From NCBI GenBank assembly GCA_963576475.1, contig OY754981.1:29860132-29924131 (forward strand): a stretch of DNA of 64,000 bases. The letters are read 5' to 3'. Origin of the DNA: Molanna angustata. Its lineage: Eukaryota; Arthropoda; Insecta; Trichoptera; Molannidae. The position numbers and the translations under genes are program-made. The notes under the pieces are model-generated. The model was not told the DNA's origin. It saw only the letters and a list, made by a program, of their open reading frames with translations, and did not search any database. Shown here one piece after another: positions 22,875 to 35,731 of the stretch; position 1 is the first letter of the stretch; each line of letters opens with the position of its first letter.

Positions 22875-23736
22875 GAGTGTAGTTATGCAGAAACCAGCCA
22901 GTCCACAAAATTGCTATAGTAGTTAAAATCAATCACATGATCATGCCAATACCTTTTTAGTCGACCCCATTTTCTTACTCCGTTTCTTTTAGCTTTGTAT
23001 ATTTTCATCCCACGGGAACGTAAATAGCCTGAACAGACGGATGTGTATAAGGTGGTGCATGAGTGTAATTGAAGCAATGGATGTTTTGTCAATATAGAAG
23101 AATATGGCTCACTGTTCAGTCTACCTACCCCGTTAGTGACATGGCGTAATGGTGTGTATATAGTATGTATGTAATTCTTCTTGAATTTTCTTAAAAATAC
23201 TATATTTCGTTTGGTAAAATGTTTAGATACTAGGTAGGTACTAAAACATTTTGGTGTACTGGCTGGTTTCTGCAAAACACAAATAGCCAAAATATCACTA
23301 TTGCAGAAACAGGTTTTGATATAAAATCGCTAATATCTTGAATATATTCTATCAAAGTATTGTTTATTTTAGTCAAATATAAATTATTTTACACATATCC
23401 ATTACATGAAGCAATGTAAACCCTAGGATATTATTAAATGGATTTAAAAATTCACTTAGAAGAAAAAGTGGTCATATCTCAGTTAGTGGACTGGTTGTTT
23501 TCTGCAGAACTATTTTCAATTGTGTAGTAGGTCAGAACACTTTGTTTTCTGCAGAATATATTTTGATACAGGCGGCAATCAACTGTTTTTTTGAACGCCA
23601 TTTTAATGAACTTTTTGTATGAAAATTTTTTGGCTGATTTTTGTAGACCATTGATTAGACAGTTCTCTATTTGTTGCATATCATAACTCATTTTATACCT
23701 ACTTGTGGGTTGGCTGCTTTCAGCATAACTACACTC
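22875..23736. mobile_element. DNA element with 40-bp terminal inverted repeats and a 6-bp target duplication
   Basis: The left end GAGTGTAGTTATGCAGAAAC continuing to CAGCCAGTCCACAA is an imperfect reverse complement of the right end TTGTGGGTTGGCTG...GCATAACTACACTC. The insertion is bracketed by AAAATA at 22869-22874 and 23737-23742. Internal copies of the same word (CTGGCTGGTTTCTGCAAAAC at about 23260, GGACTGGTTGTTTTCTGCAG at about 23488) look like subterminal binding motifs. There is no transposase frame: the longest open frame (22883-23290, minus, 135 codons) resembles nothing. It is a non-autonomous element of unassigned superfamily, sitting between Chd64 and the end of ens. Confidence 0.82.
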
Positions 23737-23839
23737 AAAATATTCTATGCATTTTTTTTCTTATGCCTATAAAATACCTATGGAAAATAATCTTTTCGGA
23801 GTATTCTGCAGTGGAGAAATGAAATAAAACACATAAATT

Positions 23840-25654
23840 TTGAATAATTCTTTATTACAGATTTTATACAATAAAGATAACATTGTAATCAAAAAATGAA
23901 TAAGATCTTAGATTGAAAACTTGATATTAATAAATAATAATAAAAAAATCATTACATATATTAACATACTCAGTTATTGTGAGTTAAATTAAAATGATAA
24001 TAAAAAGAAACAAAGTGAATAAAAATAACACAATAAAAATGTATTTTTAACATAAAAAATGAAATAAATGTGTGCAAAAACATACATAATATGATAATTA
24101 TAATGATAATATAGAATCTCAATTGTATGTCAAGTTAGTATGAATGTAAATACATATATTATATAAATACCTGTAAATACCACTGTCTTCATACTTCATA
24201 CAGTCATAACGTACATTTAAATTCCTTTTCATAATATATTTATTTATATAACTGAATTTAAGCAGCGAAAAGTTGACTAGCAAAGCTTAATATTGTGTGA
24301 GGTTCCCATGAATCATGTTTATATACTTGACGTGTATTTTTTATTTATAAATATAGTTAACAATGCATTTGTCTCCGATAAAATATATTTATATATATGA
24401 AAACATACTTGGAGAGTACCTATAGCCATCATCACAACAATCTCTTGTGTTTGTGTCAATAATCTGTTTGGTCCGACAGAGGATTCTTCAGAATTACATA
24501 TCTAATAAGGCAAGAATTCTCTCAGAGCCAAACTAATCCGTCTACTATACATATTGTCCCATTTCAGTGTGTTTAGTTTCATTTGACAACTAAGCTAAAA
24601 ATGCATATCTGTTATGTTACATTTTTTTTAAATTCTTTTATACATACACAATATATTATGTTAAAAATTTATCTTCTAACCCACCTAAAATAATGATATA
24701 ATATTTATTTTGGGATAAAATTAATAATCGTACAGTAAAATCTCATATTTATGTTTTCCTACGAATGTAAAAATAAATGAAAGGAAAAAATGTAAAGGAT
24801 GACCACAAATGCATAGAACCTGGTACCGGCACAAATCAAAATGAATGATACATAGTTGGAAAGGTCTTTTTGCTAAGAATAACAATAACCATGGCACTAG
24901 TGACGATTTACTGTCTGATCAGAGTAATCCTGCCTTTAACGTTATTTAATTTTGTTGTTTTTTGTTTGAAAATCCAGCATCTTCTAAAGAGCATATTTTA
25001 AAACGGACAATTTATTATTTGTTCACTAGAAAAGAGCTATCTAACGATGTATATGACCCATCTTAATTGGACATAGGTACCAAAAGGCCTATCATCCTTT
25101 GAGGGAATGAAACAATTCTTTCCTTTTCTCCATAATCAATTATTTTTAAATATATTTACATTGTTACATGTATCCATGAAATAAAACACATACCAGTTAA
25201 ATTTGATAAGGTTAAAATCCACCAATTAAAATGTCACATTATTCCATTATGATAAAATCTGATTTTATGAAATTTTAGATGCCAGAAATGAGATTTTCAA
25301 AGATGTAACTGCAGTTGGAAAACATATATTGTAAGTTTTACTGTTTGTAATACATTCCCTGTTACATCATTGTGTATTTAGTGAAACTAAACTAGGGTAA
25401 TAAGTTTATTTGATACAAAAAGATATTTTATATATTTTTTTATAATAATTAATCAGTTTGTGCTCATTATATCTTTTTTATTTATTTATATTAGCCAAAG
25501 ATAAGTTATATTTTCTCTATTTATTAATTATTATATTAACGGGTTAAATGGTTGTTGATTTCCTCTCCGTGAATGTATCGCAACCACATTACATATAATA
25601 TGAAACAAATCTCTCCCATCTTATAATGGATCAAACAAAATTGTCGACGGCCAT
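23840..25654 (-). other. ens: Probable 3' UTR of ensconsin
   Basis: Runs from the proposed stop codon to a minus-strand AATAAA at 23851-23856, just before the flank of the TIR element. The sequence is AT-rich with several further AATAAA words (for example near 24240), so the true cleavage site could be nearer the stop. No open frame of note. Confidence 0.4.
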
Positions 25655-25671
25655 TCACAGCAAAGATAAAT
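25655..25671 (-). CDS. ens: Ensconsin terminal coding exon
   Basis: A good acceptor (TCTCTTTGTTTCAG) is followed by 17 coding bases. Joined in phase to the donor at 26418, they give Asp-Leu-Ser-Leu-Leu and a TGA stop, so the protein would end ...NQENRDLSLL. The evidence is the acceptor quality, the phase match (1 to 1) and the fact that the alternative read-through tail at 26303-26418 lies in repeat DNA. Such a small terminal exon needs transcript support. Confidence 0.62.
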
Positions 25672-26418
25672 CTGAAACAAAGAGAAACAAATAGATGCTT
25701 AGTTTATTTTGTGAGATACTACTTTTAACAGAAGCCAGATATAAACATCTGGGGAACATAAAAATGATATTATTATGGGGCATCCTAATTAGTACAATTC
25801 TGGGATTCGTTCAAGAAACCAAGCTGCTGTCGGGTTGATCCAAAAAGGAGAAGCATTAAAGATCACAAATGGTTGCAGTTATTAGTCAGCTTATAAATGT
25901 AATCTTTTGACTGTGTAATAAATTAAATAAAAAAAAAGTAAAGATGACACAAAGGTCTCCCACTCATTATAATAATAGTTAATGATAATCTGTTTTGAGG
26001 TAAATACAAAAGCCAAATTTTATTAATTGAAATGATAGAAGTATCTAATTGCTGACCGGAGTCCTTTGAAAAAATCATTTATGTAAAGGACATCAAACCT
26101 TATCAATTTAATTTTACTAAATAAATAAGAAATTGTACAATGGATGAATCATGGGATGAATTAATTAACACATTTATTTTATTCCTTTTTTATTTACGTT
26201 TGTTTCACAACATGGAACAAAAGCAAATAAAAGAAAGTAGGTACATAATGCGTTTTTATTAAATTTGTTTAATATAATTTCCACATCTCACATTTCATCA
26301 TGTTAACTAAATGGTGTTTTATAAATGTGATATGAATAAAATAATAAGAATTGCCATATGGAAATAAACTCGCTACTTGCACAATTTGCAAGGAAGTGTA
26401 TATTATTATAATAATCAC
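25672..26418 (-). other. ens: Ensconsin last intron, containing a LINE-tail repeat
   Basis: The donor GTGATT at 26418 and the acceptor at 25672 define this 747-bp intron. The plus-strand LINE/SINE tail at 26346-26418 ends right at the donor. Confidence 0.6.
26346..26418 (+). mobile_element. LINE/SINE 3' tail abutting an ens splice donor
   Basis: Reads TTGCCATATGGAAATAAACT, CGCTACTTGCACAATTTGCA and a TATTATTATAATAAT run. It matches the tails at 12170-12255 and 40742-40834. On the minus strand its ATT-rich tail forms the first intron bases after the ens exon. Confidence 0.65.
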
Positions 26419-26702
26419 CTCTATTTTCCTGATTATCCTGGAATGATGTGATAAATGGAGAATTGGTCGTTTGATTGGAATTAATGGAATCTTCATTAAC
26501 TAAATTCTTTGATACAGTTTCCACACTAAAGTCCAGCAATTGACCTATGTCTCTATTTGACCCCTCTATCTGTTGACTGTGAAGTTGGGTACTACTTCCG
26601 TTTGTGTTTATGTCAACCATAAACGGATTGTTCTTATTTGTTGTGTTCAGTAAATCCACATCGCCCAAATCCAGTAGATTATTTGTAACATTATTTTGTA
26701 TT
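26419..26702 (-). CDS. ens: Ensconsin exon, C-terminal tail with NPF and SPF motifs
   Basis: Acceptor TTATGTTACAG; the exon enters in phase 2 and leaves in phase 1. It encodes about 95 residues beginning IQNNVTNNLLDLGDVDLLNT, with NNPFM, a Gln/Asn/Ser-rich middle and NSPFITSFQDNQENR. Linkage to the exon at 37003-37451 rests on matching phase (GT plus A gives Val) and the same acidic, Asn-rich style, across an intron of about 10.3 kb. It belongs to the low-complexity C-terminal tail beyond the kinesin-binding helix. If the donor were not used, the frame would run on for about 36 residues through repeat DNA to a stop at 26303. Confidence 0.72.
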
Positions 26703-28279
26703 CTGTAACATAAACGGAGTGACAAATTAATTGCATTCAATTTTTATAAATGCAAGAATCAATCAGTGTTGTTTTGTCACACAACATAACCTCAAAATAT
26801 TCTCATTGAACAAAAAACCATTAAAATAGAGTCTTTTTAGAATTGAGACAAATATCGTATTGATTTTTTAACTGTAGTTAGTAACCTTTACTGAAATTAA
26901 TCAAAAGCAATTCATTCCAATTAATCAAATCCTACCAATGAGAAAGGAAAAAAATATTTTGTAAAAAAGAAGAAATTAAACAAATAACCACTTTAACACG
27001 ATTATCTTGTATTTTAGCCTGTAAGGGCATTAAGGTTATGCTGTGTGATTAACTGTTAACAATGAATTAAATTTAAATATACTACAATTATTATACATAA
27101 AATATATTTTAGTTATATAACTCTAGTGAAAGTGTATGCCTACTTAATTACAATACAATTAAATTTTGAATGGCATTGAATAATTTTGATGCTAAATAAA
27201 ATAAACACATAAAAAAATCATAGTTATCAGTCAATCTGTTCACAAAAGCATTGTATGGTTCAAATTGAAGAACAGGACAAAAAAAGATTTATTATATTTT
27301 ATAAACAAATCAATTACATTATTCAAAATCAACTATTGTACATTATGTGTGAGAAGTAATAAAAATATTATAGAAGTTCTTGTTTTTTGAAGACAAAATG
27401 TCGATAGTCTTAAGATTCATCATGAATCATTAAAAAAATTGGAAAAAAAGATGAAATTATAAAGGAAAAGTAATGAGATGATAATTTATTATGACAGTAT
27501 AAAATATCTTCTGTATGGCAATATACACAATCTGCTTTCTTTGATTTAATTATATTTTGATTATAACACATTTATTTTTAATAAAATCTAAAACATTATG
27601 ACTCATAAAAAATCTAAATAAATAATTTGAAACACTTATAATGTAATCAATACATGTTATAGAAATCATATACTAAAAATAAATATAAAAGGATATATTT
27701 TATATTTAATAGTTACGATGGTTAAAATATGCACACAAATAATTTATCGAATATTCTTCTATATAATGTACATTAGCAATACTAAAATTATCAATATGAA
27801 TTTAAAACTTAATAGGAAAATATAATGTACTGCAGAAATCTCATTTTAATCTAATTTAATTAATTAATAATTATTATTTTTGTCATCCCAGGAGGCATAG
27901 TTTCTGAAGAACAGACCAACTAGGTCTACTAAGCGAAGAAGAATAATTATTATTAACTACTATATTCATTAAGTTTTATTTAAAGTTTGCCAATAAATAA
28001 TGAAGAAATATGTGAAGAAATAATGTGAAAGCATGTAAATACATATTTTGATTTTTTTAAATACAATGTTTGAAGTAAATATGAAGATGATTGAAGCTGA
28101 AATCTACAAAATATATTAACATACTGCATTACTTAGTTCAATATAAGTTAATTTACATTTAATAAAAAGTATAATATTGTAAGGGTTAAAATAAAATCAG
28201 CCTACATTGTAAAGTTAAAAGCCAATCAAATCAAGCCTTTAATAACACTAATAAATATAAATATCGCCAAAAATCTTGA

Positions 28280-28392
28280 ACCAGGTTTCCGGTTGTGCAG
28301 AGCGCAGATTTGTGTCATTTTGTTTCGTTGGTACACGTGCAAATTACCCCCCTTCCCGGTGAAATGACTCAAGATATTTGGCGACAAATATA
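28280..28392 (+). repeat. Dispersed repeat family E, copy 2
   Basis: Contains GTGCAGAGCGCAGATTTGTG, ACACGTGCAAATTACCCCCC and GATATTTGGCGACAA. Related to 22330-22435 (same strand) and 32612-32705 (opposite strand). Confidence 0.6.
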
Positions 28393-30032
28393 CAATCAAA
28401 TTTTTAAAATGATATTCAAATATTTAAGAGTATTTTAAACCAGTATAGTATATATTTTTCTATATGTACTAATTTGAAGAAAACATTAATTTGTGATCAA
28501 TAAAAGCAGCATATTCAAATTTGCACACAATGAAGAAAAAAATAAAAACCAAATAATACTTAATAGCTATGCACAATGAAGAAAAAACATAAATAACAAA
28601 GTGGAATCCTCAATTTGAATGACCAAAATAAGAACTTTGAATTAATGAATCTTGTATGGCACATGATACGAGTTTTCTGAGTAATGAAATTAAATATCAA
28701 GCACACAAAACCCAATTCGTCCAGCAAGCTAAAAGCCACATGTGCCTTAAAATATGTTAAAATTTTTCCATCTTAAAAGAATTGTATCAATTCCATATAT
28801 GTCACTGTACAAACTTAAATGTTTGTAATTCAATAATATGAACATTGTGAAATATATATATATATATATTTTTTGGTAATTTTAACGATTGAGATGGTGT
28901 TTAAAATGAAACTTATTCAGTGATGTAAAAAATGTATTCCTTTTTCAAATCAACAAACGTTCTGTAAAGCTTAGCGTCAACAGAGACTCAGTGAACAAAT
29001 CAGATTTTTGTTTCCTAAGAAGAAGAAGCAATGACGTCGTTGTTGTGGACGATCCGATGCGCGCGCATGAATTCCTATATAGAATACTAAAATCCGTTCT
29101 ATGCGCTGTGTTTGCTGCACGCTAACCCTGTGGACGCTAACCCTTAAAAGGAACATTTTTTTATAGAACATTAAGATGGTTAGATTTTTTAAGAAGTATA
29201 ATAATATTTTATTTAATTCATATGACGCATTCAGTAATTGTCTAGAACAAAGAATCTTATTTTACATAAAATATATATTAATACAGTAAAATCTCACTGA
29301 TCTGGCACTAAAGAAAGAAAAATAGCACCAGATAAGTGTAAAATTTGGATTACTGGAATGTAACAAATACAAGTAATAAATCATAAATATTTGTATGTAA
29401 ATATTAGTATATAATTGTTTATAAACAGAATATGAATTAAATCAATGTTTTTTTTACTCAATCCAAAGTGCCAGTTTAGCCAGATTGTATTGTACTTATT
29501 TCATCAATTTGGTTCTTCAAATTGAGGATAAACCAAACTGTGCCATTAAAATTGCAAATTCTATATTACAAATGTTAAAATAATAATATTGGGGAAATAT
29601 GAAGAACAATTGAAAAGGGAAATGTGTAGAAAGCAGAGAAAAAAATATATATAAAAAATACTCACACCAAGCATCCTAAGGTTATCTGCAACATATTTGG
29701 TTAACAGCCATTCCAAATATTATTATTTTCAATATTAATAAAAAGCCCATAGCAACTGTGAAGGAATATTAGGTAAGTGGTGCTAAGAAATTAACATTAC
29801 AATGAAACCATCAAAAGACGTTATATAAAATTTAAATAAAAAAAATTTGGAACATCTTTAAAGGGTCTCACTGTAAATTATATGAAACTTCAATAACCCA
29901 AAACTGTACCAATAATTTTAATTTATAAAAAAATTTGAATTTTATAATATTTTATATTCCATTTGATTTTACATAATTTGATACAAAATCTTTGCATAGA
30001 GAAATAGTGAGATTATTGCTAAATATAATTAA

Positions 30033-30744
30033 GGGGGGGACTGCTGCCAACGTACCTATTTTTTCAATTTCAATTTGAATTTGAAAAAAAAATAACCTAG
30101 TTAGTTTGGGTATTAATATAGAAAAATATACCTTAACTTTTTAATTATGTTCTGTATATATTCTTGTAGGAAAATAATAAGCATACCCCGATTTTTGACA
30201 TTTATCTTAAATTTCTAATAAACTATAAGGTATAGAGCATTATATTTTTTTATAAATTAAAGAAGATCAAAATACTGGAAAAATACGATGTGACGTTGCA
30301 TTAATGCATGAGGTTAAGTTAATAAACAAAAAAAACTTTTATTTCGCAATGGCGCTGAATGGAAAATAAATGTTTTTAGGTTTATTTACTAAACCTGAAG
30401 CATTAATGCAACGTCACATCATATTTTTCTAGATATTTTTGTCTTCTTTAATTTAAAAAAAAATATGTTGAACTACGCCTTATATTTTATTAAAAATATA
30501 AGACAAATGTTTAAAATTGGGGTATGCCATTATTTTTCTACAAGAATTTATACAGAACATTATCAAAATTGGGGTATGCCATTATTTTTCTACAAGAATT
30601 TATACAGAACATTATCAAAAAGTAAAGATATATTTTTCTTTATTAATACCCAAACTATCTAAATTATTTTTTCAAAACGATTTGATAAGAAATAATGATG
30701 GTATATCAAATTGAAAAATAGGTACATAGGCAGCAGTCCCCCCC
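30033..30744. mobile_element. Long foldback element flanked by TTAA (piggyBac-like MITE)
   Basis: The 712-bp element begins GGGGGGGACTGCTGCC and ends GGCAGCAGTCCCCCCC. TTAA stands on both sides (30029-30032 and 30745-30748), the target duplication made by piggyBac transposases. Most of the element is palindromic: for example GATGTGACGTTGCATTAATG near 30285 pairs with GCATTAATGCAACGTCACAT near 30400. The right arm carries a perfect 52-bp tandem duplication (30513-30564 and 30565-30616) that is single in the left arm. No transposase is encoded. It lies in an ens intron. Confidence 0.9.
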
Positions 30745-32611
30745 TTAAATTTGACTTTCAAAGAAACTTAGGAATCAAACCTAAGAAACAAAGGGAGTAG
30801 TTGAGTGAACTAATAGGAATTGTTTTTTTTAAAATATCAATCATCTTGAGATATACACAAAAGTGTTCTTTCTTTTAATTTATATTTGTACAAATATTGT
30901 AAAATACATCAGTATGTTGTTTGTCTATTTTCATGCTTAGCAACTTAGAATTGCTATAAAATAAATGTTTTTGATACAGATGACTATTATTAAAGTTTCA
31001 ACAATAACAAAAAACATATTGATTAATCAGTTAGACTTATGGTATAATATAAAAAACACAAAATCATTAAACAATTAATGTTTATATTTCAAAAATATGT
31101 ATAATACAATACAATACAATAAATATGCCATCGTGATAATATTATTCCATTTCATGGTAAATATGATAACCAACTGTCTATAAGAATAATATTTATCAAA
31201 TTCACGGATAGATGGCATCTAAACCATAATCAAACATCAATCATATTATTAATCATCTTAATTTCCAATTAAAAGTTTCATAACCTCAAAAATCATTGAT
31301 ACAATAATTATAAATAGATATAATTACCAAGATTATATAATATTTATTTCAGAAAGATCTATTTATATAAATTTTTATATTGTGTTGTCGCTAAACACCT
31401 TTTTTAATAATTATTAAATGTATATTCAATAATAAACTTCTTACACAATAAGAAAATCAACGGGGGAACTTTTCACAAAACAAATACTAATAATTACACT
31501 GCAATAAACACAATAATAAAAGCACAATAAACTCTCAATATTCTGGATGTATCAAAACTGGAAAAGTACAAAATATTTTTCGTTTCAAATTACAAATGTG
31601 CGTGTGCAAATGATACCTACTTAAATTTGGTGAATAAAAAGTTCTACTATTATTTTTAACAATATGCTATGTTTTGCTAACGAGAACTGTTCTTTTCTTA
31701 AAGCTTAAAATCTTGCAAAAACAGTGTCAAAGCACAAAAGACAACAAACAGAAAGTTAATGACTCAGTTTATATTTGTTTAAAATCATGTTTTGAATATT
31801 ATGTGCGTGTGTAAATAAAAACAAAAATATTAACATGATAAAAGAAAACTTGTAAAAAGTAATGTAATAAATAGCTAAATGACAGGTGAATTATTGTAAT
31901 TTTTCAAATGATTTTTTGCTAAATTTGATTTTAAATAAGATGCAGTTTGAACCGTGGTTGAAATATTAATGAAGTTCTGAAATTCTAATATCTCAAAAAA
32001 AATCTAATGATACAACAATATACAAAACAGCATTTTCAAGCCAGAAAATTGAGAGCATGAAGACGAAACAAAAACGTTGATACATAAATGAACGGTAATG
32101 ATTAACGAATGGTTGTGTGTATGTACATATGTACATTAAGTCTTTATAATACAATAATAAGAAACGAACATCATAAACGCATTCATGCTGTGTAAATTTC
32201 AATACAGAGTTAAATGTATTATTGCAGACAACAGTTGTTAATAAGATATTAAAATGATTGAAGCAAGAATGAATTATGTGAAACCAAAATACATTATTTG
32301 TCAAAATTTCAGAGACACATTAAATATACACATTGCAAAAACAATATGAAACATTAGTGGTGTGTTGTAAAAATATGAAACAGGTAATGTTTATGTCATT
32401 TACAGTTCCATAAAATGATAAAAAGCAACTAATTTATAAATAATAATGTAAATGTTTTGACATTTTTTTCAATGAATACTTGTCCATATTAAAGTATGCA
32501 ATGCTTGAAAAGTATGAATAAAAAGAATATACAGAACGAGAAAATGTAAATGATTTATAATCGTAGAATATTTTGAAATATTTGTAACGTGCTTGATGAA
32601 TTGTATAGTTA

Positions 32612-32705
32612 TCGCCAAATACCTCGAAATAATTAGGAGGAGAGGGAGACCGGTTTGTGCAGACACCAAACAAGTAAAAAAAAAACAAATTTGCACTCTG
32701 CGCAG
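32612..32705 (-). repeat. Dispersed repeat family E, copy 3
   Basis: The minus strand reads TGCGCAGAGTGCAAATTTG, then CCGGTCTCCCTCTCC, then GAGGTATTTGGCGA, in the same order as the copy at 28280-28392. Confidence 0.5.
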
Positions 32706-34527
32706 TCTAAGTGACCTAAGTTATTTGTCGATAACTATGCCAATGTGTCTTTGATATATGACCCAATAGAAAGTGCAACAGAATTAGGAAGAAATGAGAT
32801 AAACTGACTTTGTATTATTTTATAAATTTAACTGACTTTAATAAATATTTTAAACAATAATAATCCCTCCATCACATTTCTTCCAGATAGATTTGCCAGA
32901 TGATTTGCACATGCAAAATATGATTCAAATAACAGTGAATAAAGAAAATAATACAGTGCAAGAAGCGACTGATTACACATTAATACAGTATTATGATACA
33001 TACTCAACCTTCTATTTATTATTAGAAAGTGTTACATGAAATAAAAAAGTCATAAAAAACATGCTAATACCATGGAAGTAAGAAACAATGCAAATTCTGG
33101 ATGTCATTTTGCAGAGCAAAAATATAAATCTAAGAAATAACATGTATTATAACAAGATAGATGGTTGATCTCGTAACTAAAAATCAATTATACAATGATA
33201 TATCAGTGAAAGTGATAGTCCCGTTTAAAATACTAATCGGAAGTTTCTTACTTCTATGAACAAACAGAGATAATATTAAAAACAGTAGCACCAATGCAGA
33301 AAAAATACTTTTCTATGTACAAACAGGAATTTTATAAATTGTGTCTGTAGGTATGGATTTTCTATTATGATTCTCAATTATTATGAAATTATTAATTTTC
33401 ATAAGTTTACATTTTAATCACATCAGAAATATGAGATTGCATGTGTATACAATATTTTAAATTATTATTGAATTGTGTGTAGTTAGCTTAAATAATTCAA
33501 ATATCTCTGTTATGAGTACATAATGTGATGTATACTTTGATATTTAAGTATTTAGTGAAATCTCAATTTGACATATTTAAGAAGATATTTCAAAATTGTG
33601 ATGTGATAAGTTACTAATGAAATATCTGTTATGGGCCCAAATTGTGATCCCACAATTTTTTCTATATACTTTTTAATAAGATAAAATTTTTTCACTAGTT
33701 TCAGAAACACATATTGAAGAATATCATAAAAATTTATTGATAATAGTTTTAGTTATAATAGAAAGCAAAGATTTACTAATTTCTTTTAGTTGGAACTAAA
33801 TTTATTGAAACTGAATAAATAATGATCAATTAAATCAATCAATATATAATACTTATAAACTACTTTTAATTTGTTTTCTATCTAAATTTAAATATCAAAT
33901 TACCCAAACGGACGCATGATAATTTTTTGCTACATAAGATTTCAGTGCATATCATGTATATTTCATGTATTTCTACGATGGTTTAAACGATTTAATATTA
34001 TGATGTTATGTATAGAAAATACATAAACACAAAAGTCTAATAATCCTGCGTAAAACATTTATAGTAATATATAACACATCACATACAGACTATGCAATGT
34101 TAGCCACAGTTGTTCATAACAATAAATACAACATGAGCCGTACATAAAAATAACAACTGCGTAAACAATATCGACCCTGGACCAATCAATACAAAACAAA
34201 GTGCATTTTTTCAATTAAAACAAAATTTTGATACAGAAATGAAACTAAGCGCATATTCAACAGACACTGATTATAAAAATGTTAAAATTGTAGTCAAGAT
34301 AAGTAAATTTTCAAGAATGCAATAATAACCAGAGCCTCGTTTCAAGGATGAGTTTAAGAAGCCTCTTAAAATGTCCTGAAATTCATATTTATTTTTTTAT
34401 TAATAAAAAGGGTAAAAATGGAAGAAAAACAAAATATGAACATTTTACAATTTTTAAAATTCAATTTAGTAATATGTGTGACACAAAATAACTCAAAACA
34501 GTCACTGATGCATTTAAATTTTAGTTA

Positions 34528-34740
34528 ATATTACTTCTCGGGCAACTAACAGAAACTATGTCAAATATTAATTTAAAGCGCACCCAATAACAAGTTGTCA
34601 CATTCTGGAGACTTATGATGTTTATTATCTGACAGATCCGGACTGAAAACACAATTAAATACTTTGTTTCCACCGGGGAATAGAACCTAGGATCCTTAGC
34701 TTAGTAAGAATCAGATATCCATCTAACTGTGTCTCTACGG
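34528..34740 (-). mobile_element. tRNA-derived SINE, diverged full-length copy
   Basis: Same order of blocks as 20066-20278: CTTCTCGGGCAACTAACAGA, GCGCACCCAATAACAAGTTG, CACATTCTGGAG, GATCCGGACTGAAAACACAA and a decayed tRNA head (ATCCATCTAACTGTGTCTC). It is more diverged than the 20066 copy and therefore older. Confidence 0.8.
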
Positions 34741-35599
34741 GGAATCAAATATATAAACTGAAAGCGCCCTGACCACGGTTGTCACTAAACGGCACTTTAT
34801 AAATTGCCCTTATTATTATTATTTTTTTTTTTTATATACCTAATATCAAATCGCCAAACCGTGTTGGAATATAAGCAATAAAAAATAGTTTTAAAAAATG
34901 ATTATTTTTTCCCATTATTAATTTTTAAATTGTCAGTTTCTCAAATGTATTTTTTTTTAAATCCTGTTAATATTCATAAAAAAACATAGATATTGATAAA
35001 AAAGTAAAAAGGAAAATGAAATAAAGTGACATTATTCGTATTTCTATGGATATATGAAATAAATTATACAACTATTTGTCCCAATGTATTTTCTGGTAAT
35101 CAATAATAATTTCTATTTGACATTCGGAAGCAGTACATTAAATTTCAGATTTATTAACGAAAACATACAAATCAAAATGAATTTGCGTAATGAGATATAA
35201 AAAAACGAGATGGATTATCACAAATGCGTTATCTTAAAAAAGACAATGTAAATTCAACAAGAAAATCATTTAATTCAAATAAACACAATTTTAATTATGA
35301 TACCTTTATTGAAGGTTATACAAATTGTGATAAAGCATCAACAATAATTGATGATATGTAACATGTATACAAGAAAAACAACTATAAAAGATAGTAAGTT
35401 ATTAAAGTGCCACTAATTTAGTATTACCTCAGAACAGGCTCTCACCTAGTGATGTAATAAATTCTATTCAAATATTTCAATTTATATTATATGAATATGG
35501 AAAAAAAAATTAAATATTGTTATTTTATGTATTTTCATTAACACAGTGGAAGTACATTTACTAATTAAATAACAATATGTTTGAACAACCAAGTTATAT

Positions 35600-35731
35600 A
35601 AACGATATAAGCGTAAGCACTATCTCTAGACACAGCTAGAATCCTCAAGGCAACAACTATACAACAAATAGAGTTTTTGCCTCTGAGAATGCTCGCTGTG
35701 TCTAGCAAAAGTGCTAACACTTATATCATTT
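35600..35731. mobile_element. Imperfect hairpin of about 130 nt (MITE or hairpin RNA)
   Basis: The left arm (ATATAAGCGTAAGCACTATC, TCTAGACACAGCTAGAATCC, TCAAGGCAA) pairs imperfectly over about 50 bp with the right arm (TTGCCTCTGAGAATGCTCGC, TGTGTCTAGCAAAAGTGCTA, ACACTTATAT). The loop is about 24 nt. Its size fits a tiny MITE. The mismatch pattern is also compatible with a long hairpin RNA, but no evidence of expression exists here. Confidence 0.7.

Noticed and set aside
22883..23290. Minus-strand frame with RKWGRLKRYWHDHVI
   Set aside because: It briefly resembles a LINE C-terminus (GRPK.RW.D), but the rest does not, and the frame lies within an element with clear TIRs.
26303..26418. Read-through C-terminus of ens (about 36 residues ending TPFS)
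   Set aside because: The segment is LINE/SINE tail DNA, and a donor lies exactly at its start. It is kept only as a possible isoform.
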